Positions 36,692-44,529 of a stretch of 64,000 nt of DNA are shown piece after piece (the first letter of the stretch is position 1; every line of letters begins with the position of its first letter). Location of the stretch: positions 226,388 to 290,387 of the forward strand of contig NZ_LNJZ01000007.1 of NCBI RefSeq assembly GCF_002866065.1, read 5' to 3'. The notes beneath the pieces were generated by a model, which worked only from the letters and a program-made list of their open reading frames with translations, did not search any database and was not told where the DNA came from. The translations under genes and the position numbers were made by a program. The stretch is from Thiopseudomonas denitrificans. Lineage in GTDB: Bacteria; Pseudomonadota; Gammaproteobacteria; Pseudomonadales; Pseudomonadaceae.

Positions 36692-36802
36692 GATACCGAT
36701 CCTTCTTGTCCGGTTATTGGAAGTCAGGTATTGACCGGTACAAGCCTGACGCCTGCCCGGAGTTCGCAGCATTTCCGTTGAATTTCCCCGACAATGCACA
36801 CA

Positions 36803-37585
36803 CTAACGTGAAAAAGCCGCGCTCTGCATCCAGCCAAGGCTCTCTTCGGTGCGACCGGATGGCCGGTATTCCGCCGCCCAGACACCCCGATAGCCGGCCT
36901 GCTCCAGCTGATGACGAATAGCCGGAAAATCCAGAACTCCGCTGCCCGGTTCATGCCGCCCCGGGCAATCGGCAAACTGGACATGCCCGATGGCATCCCC
37001 GAGCTCGGCAATCGCCTGCCCCGGGTCAATGGCCTGACGCGCCATATGGTACAGGTCCAGCTGTGCCCGGACATTGGGTTGTGCGATCTCGCGCAGCAAG
37101 TCCAGCTGTTGTTGCGGGGTATTAAGGAAAAAACCCGGCATATCGAGCGGATTGATCGCCTCGACCAGCACCTCGATATGCAACCGGGAAAAGGCCCGCG
37201 CGGCCTCGCGCACATTGGCGGCCAGCGTCATGAAAGCCTGTTCCGGGTCTTGCCCTGCGGTCAGCCGGCCGGCCAGCACATTGACCATTTTCGGCCCGGC
37301 AATGGCCGCATACTCCAGCGCAGTATCCAGCGCCTCGGCAAATTCGCGCCGGCGCTGTGGCTGGCACGCCAGCCCGGGCCCACCGTCCATCAGGTCTCCG
37401 GCCGGCAGGTTGATCAGCAACAGCGGCATGCCCTGCCGCTCCAGCTCCCGTTTCAGTTCAAGCGGTGACAGCTCGTAGGGAAACTGGATCTCGACTCCGT
37501 CAAATCCTGCCTGCCGTGCAGCAGCCACCCGCTCCGGCAAAGGCCGCTCGGTAAACAACAGCGACAGATTGGCAATCAGTTGCAT
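36803..37585 (-). CDS. hyi: Hydroxypyruvate isomerase
   Basis: 260 residues from ATG at 37585, with a strong GGGAGGA upstream. Hyi interconverts hydroxypyruvate and tartronate semialdehyde in glyoxylate use. It is an AP-endonuclease-2-type TIM barrel: GFDGVEIQFPYE, LVEAINPLDMPGFFL, QLDLYHM and HVQFADCPGRHEPG with metal-binding Glu/Asp/His. It overlaps the upstream reductase by ten bases. The two enzymes would act in sequence, but glyoxylate carboligase (gcl), the usual partner, is not in the window. Confidence 0.9.
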   Translation of the reverse strand: MQLIANLSLLFTERPLPERVAAARQAGFDGVEIQFPYELSPLELKRELERQGMPLLLINLPAGDLMDGGPGLACQPQRRREFAEALDTALEYAAIAGPKMVNVLAGRLTAGQDPEQAFMTLAANVREAARAFSRLHIEVLVEAINPLDMPGFFLNTPQQQLDLLREIAQPNVRAQLDLYHMARQAIDPGQAIAELGDAIGHVQFADCPGRHEPGSGVLDFPAIRHQLEQAGYRGVWAAEYRPSGRTEESLGWMQSAAFSR

Positions 37586-38460
37586 GGTTCCTCCCGGCTG
37601 TACAGCTCGATCAGGGTGGACGGATCGCGACCGGCACTGCCGGCGGCAGCATGCATGCGCATCAGCTGGGCCGCAATGCCGCTCATCGGCGTAGCGCTGC
37701 CCTGCTCCTGCGACAGGCTGGCCGCCATGTCCAGATCCTTGAGCAGAGTGCGTACATGCCACCTGACCGGTTCAAAGGTACGGCTGGCCATTTGCGGCGC
37801 CAGGATCTGCAGCGGCTTGCTGTCAGCAAAACCGCCCGTCAGGGCCGGCGTCAGAAGCTCCGCGTCCACTCCGGCGCGCTGCGCCAGTGCCACCACTTCG
37901 GCAATCACCATCGCATTACAAGCCACCAACATCTGGTTGCATATCTTGGTCACCTGCCCGCTGCCTGTCGGCCCCATGTGAGTCAGGCGCTGGCCCAGCT
38001 GCATCAGGACCGGTTCCACCCGTGCCAGCACATCGGCAGCGCCACCGGCCATCAGCGTCAGGCTACCGTTTTCGGCACCGCCCACTCCGCCGGACACCGG
38101 CACGTCAAGCCAGTGCGCCCCATGCTGCACCACCCGCGCTGCCAGCTCGCGGGTGGCCTGCGGTTCGATGCTGGAGCAGTCAATAATAATCTGGCCTTTT
38201 TGCAGGGCAGGCAACACTGCCTCCGTGACCTCGCATACGGCCGAAGTATCCGCCAGGCACAGGATCAGCACGTCACAATGCTGTGCCAGCTCGGCCGGCG
38301 TCGCTACCACTGCGGCTCCTTCCGCCTGCAGGGGTGCGCACTTGTCCCGGTTACGGTTCCAGACTGTCAACGGGTAACCGGCCGCCAGCAAGCGCCGGCA
38401 CATGGGTAGCCCCATCAGGCCTATGCCGGCAAAACCCAGGGTCATGTCTGCTTTGTTCAT
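37576..38460 (-). CDS. glxR: Tartronate semialdehyde reductase-like beta-hydroxyacid dehydrogenase
   Basis: 294 residues. It reduces tartronate semialdehyde to glycerate or a similar beta-hydroxyacid, using NAD(P)H. The Rossmann motif is GFAGIGLMG at 9-17, the substrate region DVPVSGGVGGAENGSL, and the catalytic Lys lies in GQVTKICNQML (near 170). The family also includes 3-hydroxyisobutyrate dehydrogenase (MmsB); linkage to hyi by a ten-base overlap supports GlxR/GarR. It starts 18 bases past queF on the same strand. Confidence 0.85.
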   Translation of the reverse strand: MNKADMTLGFAGIGLMGLPMCRRLLAAGYPLTVWNRNRDKCAPLQAEGAAVVATPAELAQHCDVLILCLADTSAVCEVTEAVLPALQKGQIIIDCSSIEPQATRELAARVVQHGAHWLDVPVSGGVGGAENGSLTLMAGGAADVLARVEPVLMQLGQRLTHMGPTGSGQVTKICNQMLVACNAMVIAEVVALAQRAGVDAELLTPALTGGFADSKPLQILAPQMASRTFEPVRWHVRTLLKDLDMAASLSQEQGSATPMSGIAAQLMRMHAAAGSAGRDPSTLIELYSREEPCN

Positions 38461-38478
38461 CGATATGCTCCTGTTTGC

Positions 38479-39309
38479 CTACTGTCGTACCAGCCGTCCG
38501 GTATCCCATGGCGCTTGGTGAGTGCTGCGGTAAGGGTTGATATCCAGCCCGCCCCGGCGCAAATAGCGTGCATGGACGGTCAGCCGTTCAGGTTCGAGCA
38601 AACGGTGCAGGTCAAGGAAAATCCGCTCGACGCATTGCTCATGGAAATCCTGATGCTCGCGAAAGCTGACCAGATAACGCAACAGGCCGGCCCGGCAGAG
38701 CTTTTTTGTACCCTGGTAATCAATGGCCACACTGCCCCAGTCCGGCTGGCCGGTGACCGGGCAGCACGAGCGCAGCAGATGACTATGGAGTTGCTCGTGA
38801 GCGACCTGTTCGCTGGTCTGCAGCAGGCCGGCATCAGGCTCATGGTATTGGCCGATATCAATCTCCAGCCCGTCGATGCAAGCGCCAGGCAAGACTGCCA
38901 ATCCCTGCGCAGTAGCCTGGTCTAGGTCCAGCATCCGCACCCGGACTGCCGCTCCGGCCACCGCCGACAAGTCATGCTCCATGAGCGAGCAGACGGCATG
39001 TGTATCGGCAAAGACGGACTGGTTGAACGAGTTCAGATACAGCTTGAAGGATTTGGATTCGATGATGTTGGGCGAGTCGGCCGGCACTTCTACCTCCGCC
39101 ATGGCCACCACCGGCTTGCCCGATGGCAACAGCCAGGACAGCTCATAAGCGGTCCAGATGTCGACGCCCAGATACGGCAGCTGCGAGCCGTCAAGGCCAA
39201 ATTGCTCCCATTTCACCCGTCGCTCGATGGCAAACAGCAGGCTGGCATCATAGCGGGACTTATAACGGGTTTGCTTGCCCAGCAGGGAATGTTCGGCAGG
39301 ATGTAGCAT
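38479..39309 (-). CDS. queF: NADPH-dependent 7-cyano-7-deazaguanine reductase QueF
   Basis: 276 residues, the long two-domain (YqcD-like) form. QueF reduces preQ0 to preQ1 in queuosine synthesis. The QueF signature [11 protein letters not shown] is at 84-94, and the thioimide-forming Cys is Cys182 or Cys183 in [13 protein letters not shown]. Both are intact. The downstream glxR-hyi pair has no metabolic link to it. Confidence 0.96.
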   Translation of the reverse strand: MLHPAEHSLLGKQTRYKSRYDASLLFAIERRVKWEQFGLDGSQLPYLGVDIWTAYELSWLLPSGKPVVAMAEVEVPADSPNIIESKSFKLYLNSFNQSVFADTHAVCSLMEHDLSAVAGAAVRVRMLDLDQATAQGLAVLPGACIDGLEIDIGQYHEPDAGLLQTSEQVAHEQLHSHLLRSCCPVTGQPDWGSVAIDYQGTKKLCRAGLLRYLVSFREHQDFHEQCVERIFLDLHRLLEPERLTVHARYLRRGGLDINPYRSTHQAPWDTGRLVRQ

Positions 39310-39407
39310 GGTTGTCTTGCACCTTGATCAGGCTGCCCCGCTCTCTGCCCCATGCAGAAAACCGGTCAGCCAAAACTCCTGATGCAAAGTGTAACAGCAA
39401 GGACCTG

Positions 39408-39438
39408 CCTGCAGCCATGGCATGGCCATGACTGCAGG
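39408..39438. terminator. Hairpin past the chemoreceptor gene
   Basis: CCTGCAGCCATGGC (39408-39421) pairs with GCCATGACTGCAGG (39425-39438) with one mismatch and a 3-base loop, six bases past the receptor stop in its direction of transcription. No U-tract follows, so it may act as an mRNA end stabiliser rather than an intrinsic terminator. Confidence 0.55.
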
Positions 39439-39443
39439 TGCAA

Positions 39444-41063
39444 TCAGTGCAACCTGAAGCGTTGCAACAAGGCGTTGAGCCCTTCAGCCAGACGGGCCAA
39501 CTCCTGGCTGGACACCTGTGTTTCATCAGCACCGGCAGAAGTCTGGGCTGACAGGTCGTGAATTGCCACCAGACTTCTGTCGACTTCCTGCGCGACCATC
39601 GCCTGCTCTTCAGCCGCACTGGCAATGCTCAGGTTCTGCTGGTTGATCTGGTCCATCAGCTCGGCCGAACGGTTCAGCACTTCCAGTACGTCGTATGCCA
39701 TTTCCCGCGTGCTGGTCACCCAGCGACTGCTGGTTTCCATATTGTTGACTGCCACCTCGGTTTCATTCTGCACGTTGCCGATCATGCGCTCGATTTCCAC
39801 CGTGGACTCCTGGGTGCGGCCGGCCAGCGCCCGTACCTCATCGGCCACAACGGCAAACCCGCGTCCCTGCTCGCCGGCCCGGGCGGCTTCGATCGCGGCA
39901 TTGAGCGCCAGCAGGTTGGTCTGCTCGGCAATGGCACGAATCACTTCGATGACCTGACCGATCTCCTGCACATTACCGGCCAGACGGCCAATACCTTCAT
40001 TGGTCTTGCCGATCTCCGCCGACAACTTGTCGATGGTGTCCACGGTTTCCTGCAGCCTGCCCTGCCCGGTACGGACCTGAACCTGGGTCTGCTCGGTGTT
40101 GCGCGAGGTATTGTTGGCATTGCCTGCCACTTCTTCGATGGCCGCTGTCATCTCGTTGACGGCGGTAACCGCCTGTTCCAGCTGGCTGCTCTGCTCATGC
40201 ACCGTACGGCTGGAGTCATTGGTAATCAGGCTGAGCTCTTCCGATGTGCTGGCCAGTTGCTGGGACGAGTCGGTGATGTGCTCAAGGGTTCCGCGCAGCT
40301 GCTCCTGCATCTGCTGCATCGCGCGGATCATGTCACCTGCCTCATCGCGGCCGCTGTCCTGCACATCACGGGTCAGATCTCCCTCGGCAATGCGCCTGGA
40401 GGTTTCCACCGCCAGCCGCAACGGCACCAGCAGGCTGCGGCTGAACAGCATGGCCAACACAATCATCGCCACCAGCGCAGCCACAATGGCAACCGTGATG
40501 CTGGTCAGCGAGCTGGACTCTATCGACTGCGCGTTGGCAACGCTGGCACTGGCCTGCTGCATTTCAAACGCAACCAGTGCATTCACGGCTTCCACAGCCT
40601 GCGCTCCCTGGGCTGTCAGGCGAATGTCAATCTCCTCGGCCAGCTGCTCCTGGCCAGCCTGGCGTGCCTGCATCCACTGCCCCAGCGATACATTGTAGAC
40701 CTCCACCAGCGAAACGGCCTGCTGCAACAGCTTGCCACCCTCGGCAGAAACGATTGCTGCCAGCTTGTCGCCATTGGCCTTGAATGAGCGACCAGCCTCC
40801 TCAACTGTTCTCAGGGCTGACTGCTTGGCTGCCTCGTCAGAAGTCAGGGCAAAGTTGGCGGTATACAACCGCATGGTCAGGAAGTCGCGACGCATTTCAC
40901 CTACCGCTGCCACCTGTGGCAAACGCAGCGTGCCCAACTCTTCGGTGATGTGCCCGAGCCGGTTTTGCTGCACTATGGAAAAAACGCCCAGTAACAGGGT
41001 GATCAGACCCAGCAGGCCAAAAAAAAGTGCCGCCCGGGGGGCAATGCGCAGGTTGCGGAACAT
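39444..41063 (-). CDS. Methyl-accepting chemotaxis protein
   Basis: 539 residues. A transmembrane helix at about 12-31, a ~155-residue periplasmic four-helix-bundle sensor, a second helix near 187-209, a HAMP domain (about 210-262, PLRLAVETSRRIAEGDLTRDV) and the cytoplasmic signalling coil form a standard receptor. The tip that docks CheA/CheW is intact: EVIRAIAEQTNLLALNAAIEAARAG (in part) and GRGFAVVADEVRALAGRT. Glu/Gln pairs flanking it are the methylation regions. It has no CheR-binding pentapeptide at the C-terminus. The ligand is unknown. It stands alone, 98 bases from pyrF. Confidence 0.93.
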   Translation of the reverse strand: MFRNLRIAPRAALFFGLLGLITLLLGVFSIVQQNRLGHITEELGTLRLPQVAAVGEMRRDFLTMRLYTANFALTSDEAAKQSALRTVEEAGRSFKANGDKLAAIVSAEGGKLLQQAVSLVEVYNVSLGQWMQARQAGQEQLAEEIDIRLTAQGAQAVEAVNALVAFEMQQASASVANAQSIESSSLTSITVAIVAALVAMIVLAMLFSRSLLVPLRLAVETSRRIAEGDLTRDVQDSGRDEAGDMIRAMQQMQEQLRGTLEHITDSSQQLASTSEELSLITNDSSRTVHEQSSQLEQAVTAVNEMTAAIEEVAGNANNTSRNTEQTQVQVRTGQGRLQETVDTIDKLSAEIGKTNEGIGRLAGNVQEIGQVIEVIRAIAEQTNLLALNAAIEAARAGEQGRGFAVVADEVRALAGRTQESTVEIERMIGNVQNETEVAVNNMETSSRWVTSTREMAYDVLEVLNRSAELMDQINQQNLSIASAAEEQAMVAQEVDRSLVAIHDLSAQTSAGADETQVSSQELARLAEGLNALLQRFRLH

Positions 41064-41161
41064 GGCAGTTTCCTTCTTTGTGATGTACGGACATTCTATC
41101 GACCGCAGGCCGGCAACCTTGAATTATAAAATTCGTATATGTACCTGCTTTCCCGTGGTAT

Positions 41162-41848
41162 TCAGAGGCTGGCAAGTATGGCGGCGACAGCCTGCCCCGG
41201 ATTGTCTGCACGGGTGACCGGGCGGCCAATGACCAGATAGTCGGAACCGGCCTGCATCGCCCGGGCCGGCGTCAGGATGCGTTTCTGATCGTCACTGGCA
41301 CTGCCTGCCGGGCGAATGCCCGGCGTTACCAGCTGGCCCGCCGGCCACTGTTGCTTGAGTGCCTGCGCTTCCTGTGCCGAGCAGACCAGCCCGTCCAGCC
41401 CGGCCTGCTCGGCCAGGCCGGCCAGACGCAACACTTGTTCTTGCGGTGCCACATCCAGCCCGATACCGGCCAGATCCTCCCGTTCCATGCTGGTCAGTAC
41501 CGTCACGCCAATCAGCAACGGCTTGCTGCCCTGATGCTGCTCCAGCACTTCACGGCAGGCGGCCATCATTTTCAAACCGCCCGAGCAGTGCACATTGACC
41601 ATCCACACGCCCATTTCCGCCGCCGCCTTCACCGCCATCGCGGTGGTGTTGGGAATATCATGGAATTTCAGATCAAGGAACACCTCAAAGCCCAGCTGAT
41701 GCAGCGCATCCACCACCTGCGGTCCGCAGCGGGTAAACAGTTCCTTGCCGACCTTGACCCGGCAGTCCTGTGGATTCAGCTGGCGGGCCATGGCCATGGC
41801 CTGCTCAAAACCGGGAAAATCAAGGGCAACAACAACGGGGCTGTTCAT
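41162..41848 (-). CDS. pyrF: Orotidine-5'-phosphate decarboxylase
   Basis: 228 residues from the ATG at 41848 (GAGAG lies eight bases upstream; an ATG at 41854 is too close to it). PyrF makes UMP by decarboxylating [11 protein letters not shown], the catalytic [10 protein letters not shown] and [15 protein letters not shown] are present. It is divergent from the DUF2897-fumC unit across a 189-base region that includes a Fur-like box. Confidence 0.95.
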   Translation of the reverse strand: MNSPVVVALDFPGFEQAMAMARQLNPQDCRVKVGKELFTRCGPQVVDALHQLGFEVFLDLKFHDIPNTTAMAVKAAAEMGVWMVNVHCSGGLKMMAACREVLEQHQGSKPLLIGVTVLTSMEREDLAGIGLDVAPQEQVLRLAGLAEQAGLDGLVCSAQEAQALKQQWPAGQLVTPGIRPAGSASDDQKRILTPARAMQAGSDYLVIGRPVTRADNPGQAVAAILASL

Positions 41849-41950
41849 GGACATGCTCTCAGGTCTGGAAAAACCCACATTGTACCCAGTGTCTGCGCTG
41901 GCGTCACACCCGCAAGCCGCCCGATGATAGAGCCTCCTGTATTTTACAAA

Positions 41951-41965
41951 TGAGAATTATTATCA
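41951..41965. promoter_or_regulatory. Fur-box-like site between pyrF and DUF2897-fumC
   Basis: TGAGAATTATTATCA is a 7-1-7 inverted repeat that differs from the consensus TGATAAT-N-ATTATCA at one base. It lies 87 bases upstream of the DUF2897 ATG and about 100 from pyrF. Fur with iron would block transcription here. FumC is an iron-free fumarase and in P. aeruginosa a fumC gene is in a Fur-repressed operon, so the rightward unit is the better target. Confidence 0.65.
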
Positions 41966-42037
41966 TAAAGAACTCTAAATGGCATCTGCCGGCCACGGGT
42001 GTATAGTGGAGTTCATTCTTTCGATGAGGCCCTGCCC

Positions 42038-42208
42038 ATGCCCTGGTATATCTGGCTGGTGATCGCCGCTGCGTTGGGCAGCATTGTCGGCAGCCTGTTG
42101 CTGCTGCGCGATACCGCACACAAAATGCCGATTGATCCCGATGCGCTGGAGCGGATGAAAGCTCGTAATGCCGAGCTGGACGCTGCCGAGCGCAAAGACC
42201 ACGACTGA
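42038..42208 (+). CDS. DUF2897 family small membrane protein
   Basis: 56 residues from ATG at 42038. One transmembrane helix covers about 4-23 ([19 protein letters not shown]), followed by a charged cytoplasmic tail with [17 protein letters not shown]. The length and layout match DUF2897, a small Pseudomonas membrane family with no known function. fumC starts 23 bases past its stop, so they are probably one transcript. Confidence 0.8.
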   Translation: MPWYIWLVIAAALGSIVGSLLLLRDTAHKMPIDPDALERMKARNAELDAAERKDHD

Positions 42209-42231
42209 TTGACCACTTGCAGGAGAAGCAC

Positions 42232-43620
42232 ATGACTACCCGTACCGAAACCGACAGCATGGGCACCATTGAAGTCCCGGCGGATGCCTACTGGGGCGCA
42301 CAGACCCAGCGCTCCAAACAAAACTTTGTGATTGGCGGCCAGCAGATGCCGCTGGCGGTGGTGCATGCACTGGCACAGGTGAAAAAAGCCGCCGCCAAAG
42401 TCAACGCCGAGCTGGGCGAGCTGCCACAGGAGCTGGCCAGCCTGATTGAACAGGCCGCCGACGAAGTGATCAGCGGTACGCTGGATGCACACTTTCCGCT
42501 GGTGGTCTGGCAAACCGGCAGCGGCACCCAGAGCAACATGAACGTCAATGAAGTGATTGCCGGGCGCGCCAACGAAATCGCCGGACAGGGCCGTGGCGGC
42601 AAGTCGCCGGTACACCCCAACGATCACGTCAACCGCGCACAAAGCTCCAACGACAGCTTCCCCACCGCCATGTACATCGCCGTGTTGCAGGCCGTAAATA
42701 ACCAGCTGCTGCCCGGTATGCAAACCCTGCGCGACGGGCTGCATGCCCAGTCACAACGCTATATGGATCTGGTGAAAACCGGCCGCACCCACATGATGGA
42801 TGCCACGCCAGTCACCTTCGGCCAGGAGCTATCGGCTTTTGTTGCCCAGCTGGATTACGCCCGCGCCGCCATTGAAAACAGCCTGCCCGCCATCTGCCAG
42901 ATTGCCCAGGGCGGCACGGCCGTGGGCACCGGCCTCAACAGCCACCCGCAATTTGCCGAAAAAGTCGCCGCTGCACTGGCCGCGCAAACCGGCCTGCCTC
43001 TGATCAGTGCGCCCAACAAGTTTGCCGCACTGGCTGGCCATGAGCGTCTGGTGATCCTGTCTGGCGCATTGAAAACCCTCGCTGTAGTATTGATGAAGCT
43101 GGCCAACGACCTGCGCCTGCTCGGCTCCGGCCCGCGTGCCGGTTTTGCCGAGGTGCTGTTGCCCGCCAATGAGCCGGGCAGCTCGATCATGCCGGGCAAG
43201 GTCAACCCGACCCAGTGCGAGGCGCTGTCGATGCTGGCCTGCCAGGTGATCGGCAATGACACCACCGTCAGCATGGCCGCCAGCCAGGGGCATTTGCAGC
43301 TCAACGTGTTCAAGCCGGTGATTGTGCACAACCTGCTGGAATCCATCCGCCTGCTGGCCGATGGTTGCGTGAATTTCCAGGAGCACTGCGTGGCCGGCAT
43401 GAGCGCCAACGAGCAGCAAATGGCCGCCCATCTGGAAAACGGCCTGATGCTGGTCACCGCCCTCAACCGCCACATCGGCTACGACAACGCGGCAAAAATC
43501 GCCAAGAAAGCCTACGAGGAAAACAAGACCCTGCGCCAGGCCGCCATCGAACTGGAACTGGTCACTGACGAGCAGTTCAACCAGTGGGTACGTCCGCAAG
43601 ACATGCTCAAACCCGAGTAA
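42232..43620 (+). CDS. fumC: Class II fumarase FumC
   Basis: 462 residues from ATG at 42232, with AGGAGA upstream. FumC hydrates fumarate to malate without iron and is the oxidative-stress and iron-limitation form. [28 protein letters not shown] with the substrate His, and the signature [11 protein letters not shown] near residue 320 are all present. It follows the DUF2897 gene behind a Fur-like box and ends ten bases before a 46-bp perfect palindrome. Confidence 0.96.
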   Translation: MTTRTETDSMGTIEVPADAYWGAQTQRSKQNFVIGGQQMPLAVVHALAQVKKAAAKVNAELGELPQELASLIEQAADEVISGTLDAHFPLVVWQTGSGTQSNMNVNEVIAGRANEIAGQGRGGKSPVHPNDHVNRAQSSNDSFPTAMYIAVLQAVNNQLLPGMQTLRDGLHAQSQRYMDLVKTGRTHMMDATPVTFGQELSAFVAQLDYARAAIENSLPAICQIAQGGTAVGTGLNSHPQFAEKVAAALAAQTGLPLISAPNKFAALAGHERLVILSGALKTLAVVLMKLANDLRLLGSGPRAGFAEVLLPANEPGSSIMPGKVNPTQCEALSMLACQVIGNDTTVSMAASQGHLQLNVFKPVIVHNLLESIRLLADGCVNFQEHCVAGMSANEQQMAAHLENGLMLVTALNRHIGYDNAAKIAKKAYEENKTLRQAAIELELVTDEQFNQWVRPQDMLKPE

Positions 43621-43629
43621 GCCCTCTCT

Positions 43630-43675
43630 CCACACACAACAACGCCGCGATTAATCGCGGCGTTGTTGTGTGTGG
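43630..43675. terminator. 46-bp perfect palindrome after fumC
   Basis: Bases 43630-43652 and 43653-43675 are exact reverse complements over 23 bp with no spacer; the centre is CGATTAATCG. It starts ten bases past the fumC stop. As RNA it makes a 21-bp hairpin. No T-tract follows, so this is not a textbook terminator though it may end fumC and, from the other side, nrdJb read-through. Perfect palindromes this long are unusual in stable chromosomes. Confidence 0.9.
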
Positions 43676-43714
43676 CTTCTGCCCCGGGACCGCTCAAGCT
43701 TTATTGTCGGCGTC

Positions 43715-43742
43715 GCGACAGCAGCCCGGCACCGCCGGGCCA
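43715..43742. repeat. Dispersed 28-bp repeat, copy 2
   Basis: This copy matches 7670-7697 at 27 of 28 positions. It is followed by a CACCCG-N12-CGGGTG hairpin (about 43754-43777). It lies in the 200-base gap between fumC and nrdJb, which contains no gene. Confidence 0.75.
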
Positions 43743-43820
43743 CCCTCCTCCCCCACCCGCACAAAGTTTATCGGGTGCGGCGGAGCGTCTCAGCCGTACC
43801 CAAAAGCCGCAGTGAAAAGC

Positions 43821-44513
43821 CTACCCACACTTGCTCTCGCCACAGGCCAGACAGGTCAGGCAACCATCCATCTGGATCGCCGCCTTGACATGACACTTGC
43901 CACAGCGTTGCGCACCGGCCGGATAGCTCTGCGTGCTGTCGTCGCAATTGGGGGCTACCTGCGCCTGGGCACTGATCTGCTCGTATTCGGCCCGTTTCTG
44001 CGCCAGATACGCCTGCTGGTGCAGGTCCGGTTCGGACTCGATCATGCCGATGTGTTTGAGATGACGCTCCAGCACATCGCCGATCTCCGCCACCAGCGAC
44101 GGCATCCAGCGGCCGCCCCGCATCAGATAGCCGCCCTTGGGGTCGAACACGCTTTGCAGCTCTTCCACCAGGAAGGTGCAGTCGCCACCCTTGCGGAACA
44201 CCGCTGAAATGATCAGGGTCAGCGCCGCGATCCACTGGTAGTGCTCCATGTTCTTGGAGTTGATGAAAATCTCGAACGGACGGCGCTGCTCATGTTCGGT
44301 ACCTGGGTTCAGCACGATATCGTTGATGGTGACGTAGTAGGCATGCTCGGAAGTCGGGGTCTTGATCTTGTAGGTGCTGCCGACCAGATGCTCCGGACGC
44401 TTGACCTTCTCGTGCATTTCCACATAGTCCGGCTCGGGTGCCGGCGTTGCTGCTACCGCCTCCGGCTTGACCACTTCAAAACCGGTGATTTTTTCATTGA
44501 TGCTGATGCTCAT
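43821..44513 (-). CDS. nrdJb: B12-dependent ribonucleotide reductase, small C-terminal part NrdJb
   Basis: 230 residues. In Pseudomonas the class II reductase is split; NrdJb supplies the C-terminal region needed for activity. A TSCPD-like domain (about 35-150: GSTYKIKTPTSEHAYYVTINDI in part) is followed by a zinc-ribbon-like Cys cluster at the C-terminus, CGKC and CLTCLACGESKCG, probably the redox pair that reloads the active site. It starts 16 bases past nrdJa. Confidence 0.92.
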   Translation of the reverse strand: MSISINEKITGFEVVKPEAVAATPAPEPDYVEMHEKVKRPEHLVGSTYKIKTPTSEHAYYVTINDIVLNPGTEHEQRRPFEIFINSKNMEHYQWIAALTLIISAVFRKGGDCTFLVEELQSVFDPKGGYLMRGGRWMPSLVAEIGDVLERHLKHIGMIESEPDLHQQAYLAQKRAEYEQISAQAQVAPNCDDSTQSYPAGAQRCGKCHVKAAIQMDGCLTCLACGESKCG

Positions 44514-44529
44514 GGTTGCTGCTCTCCGC

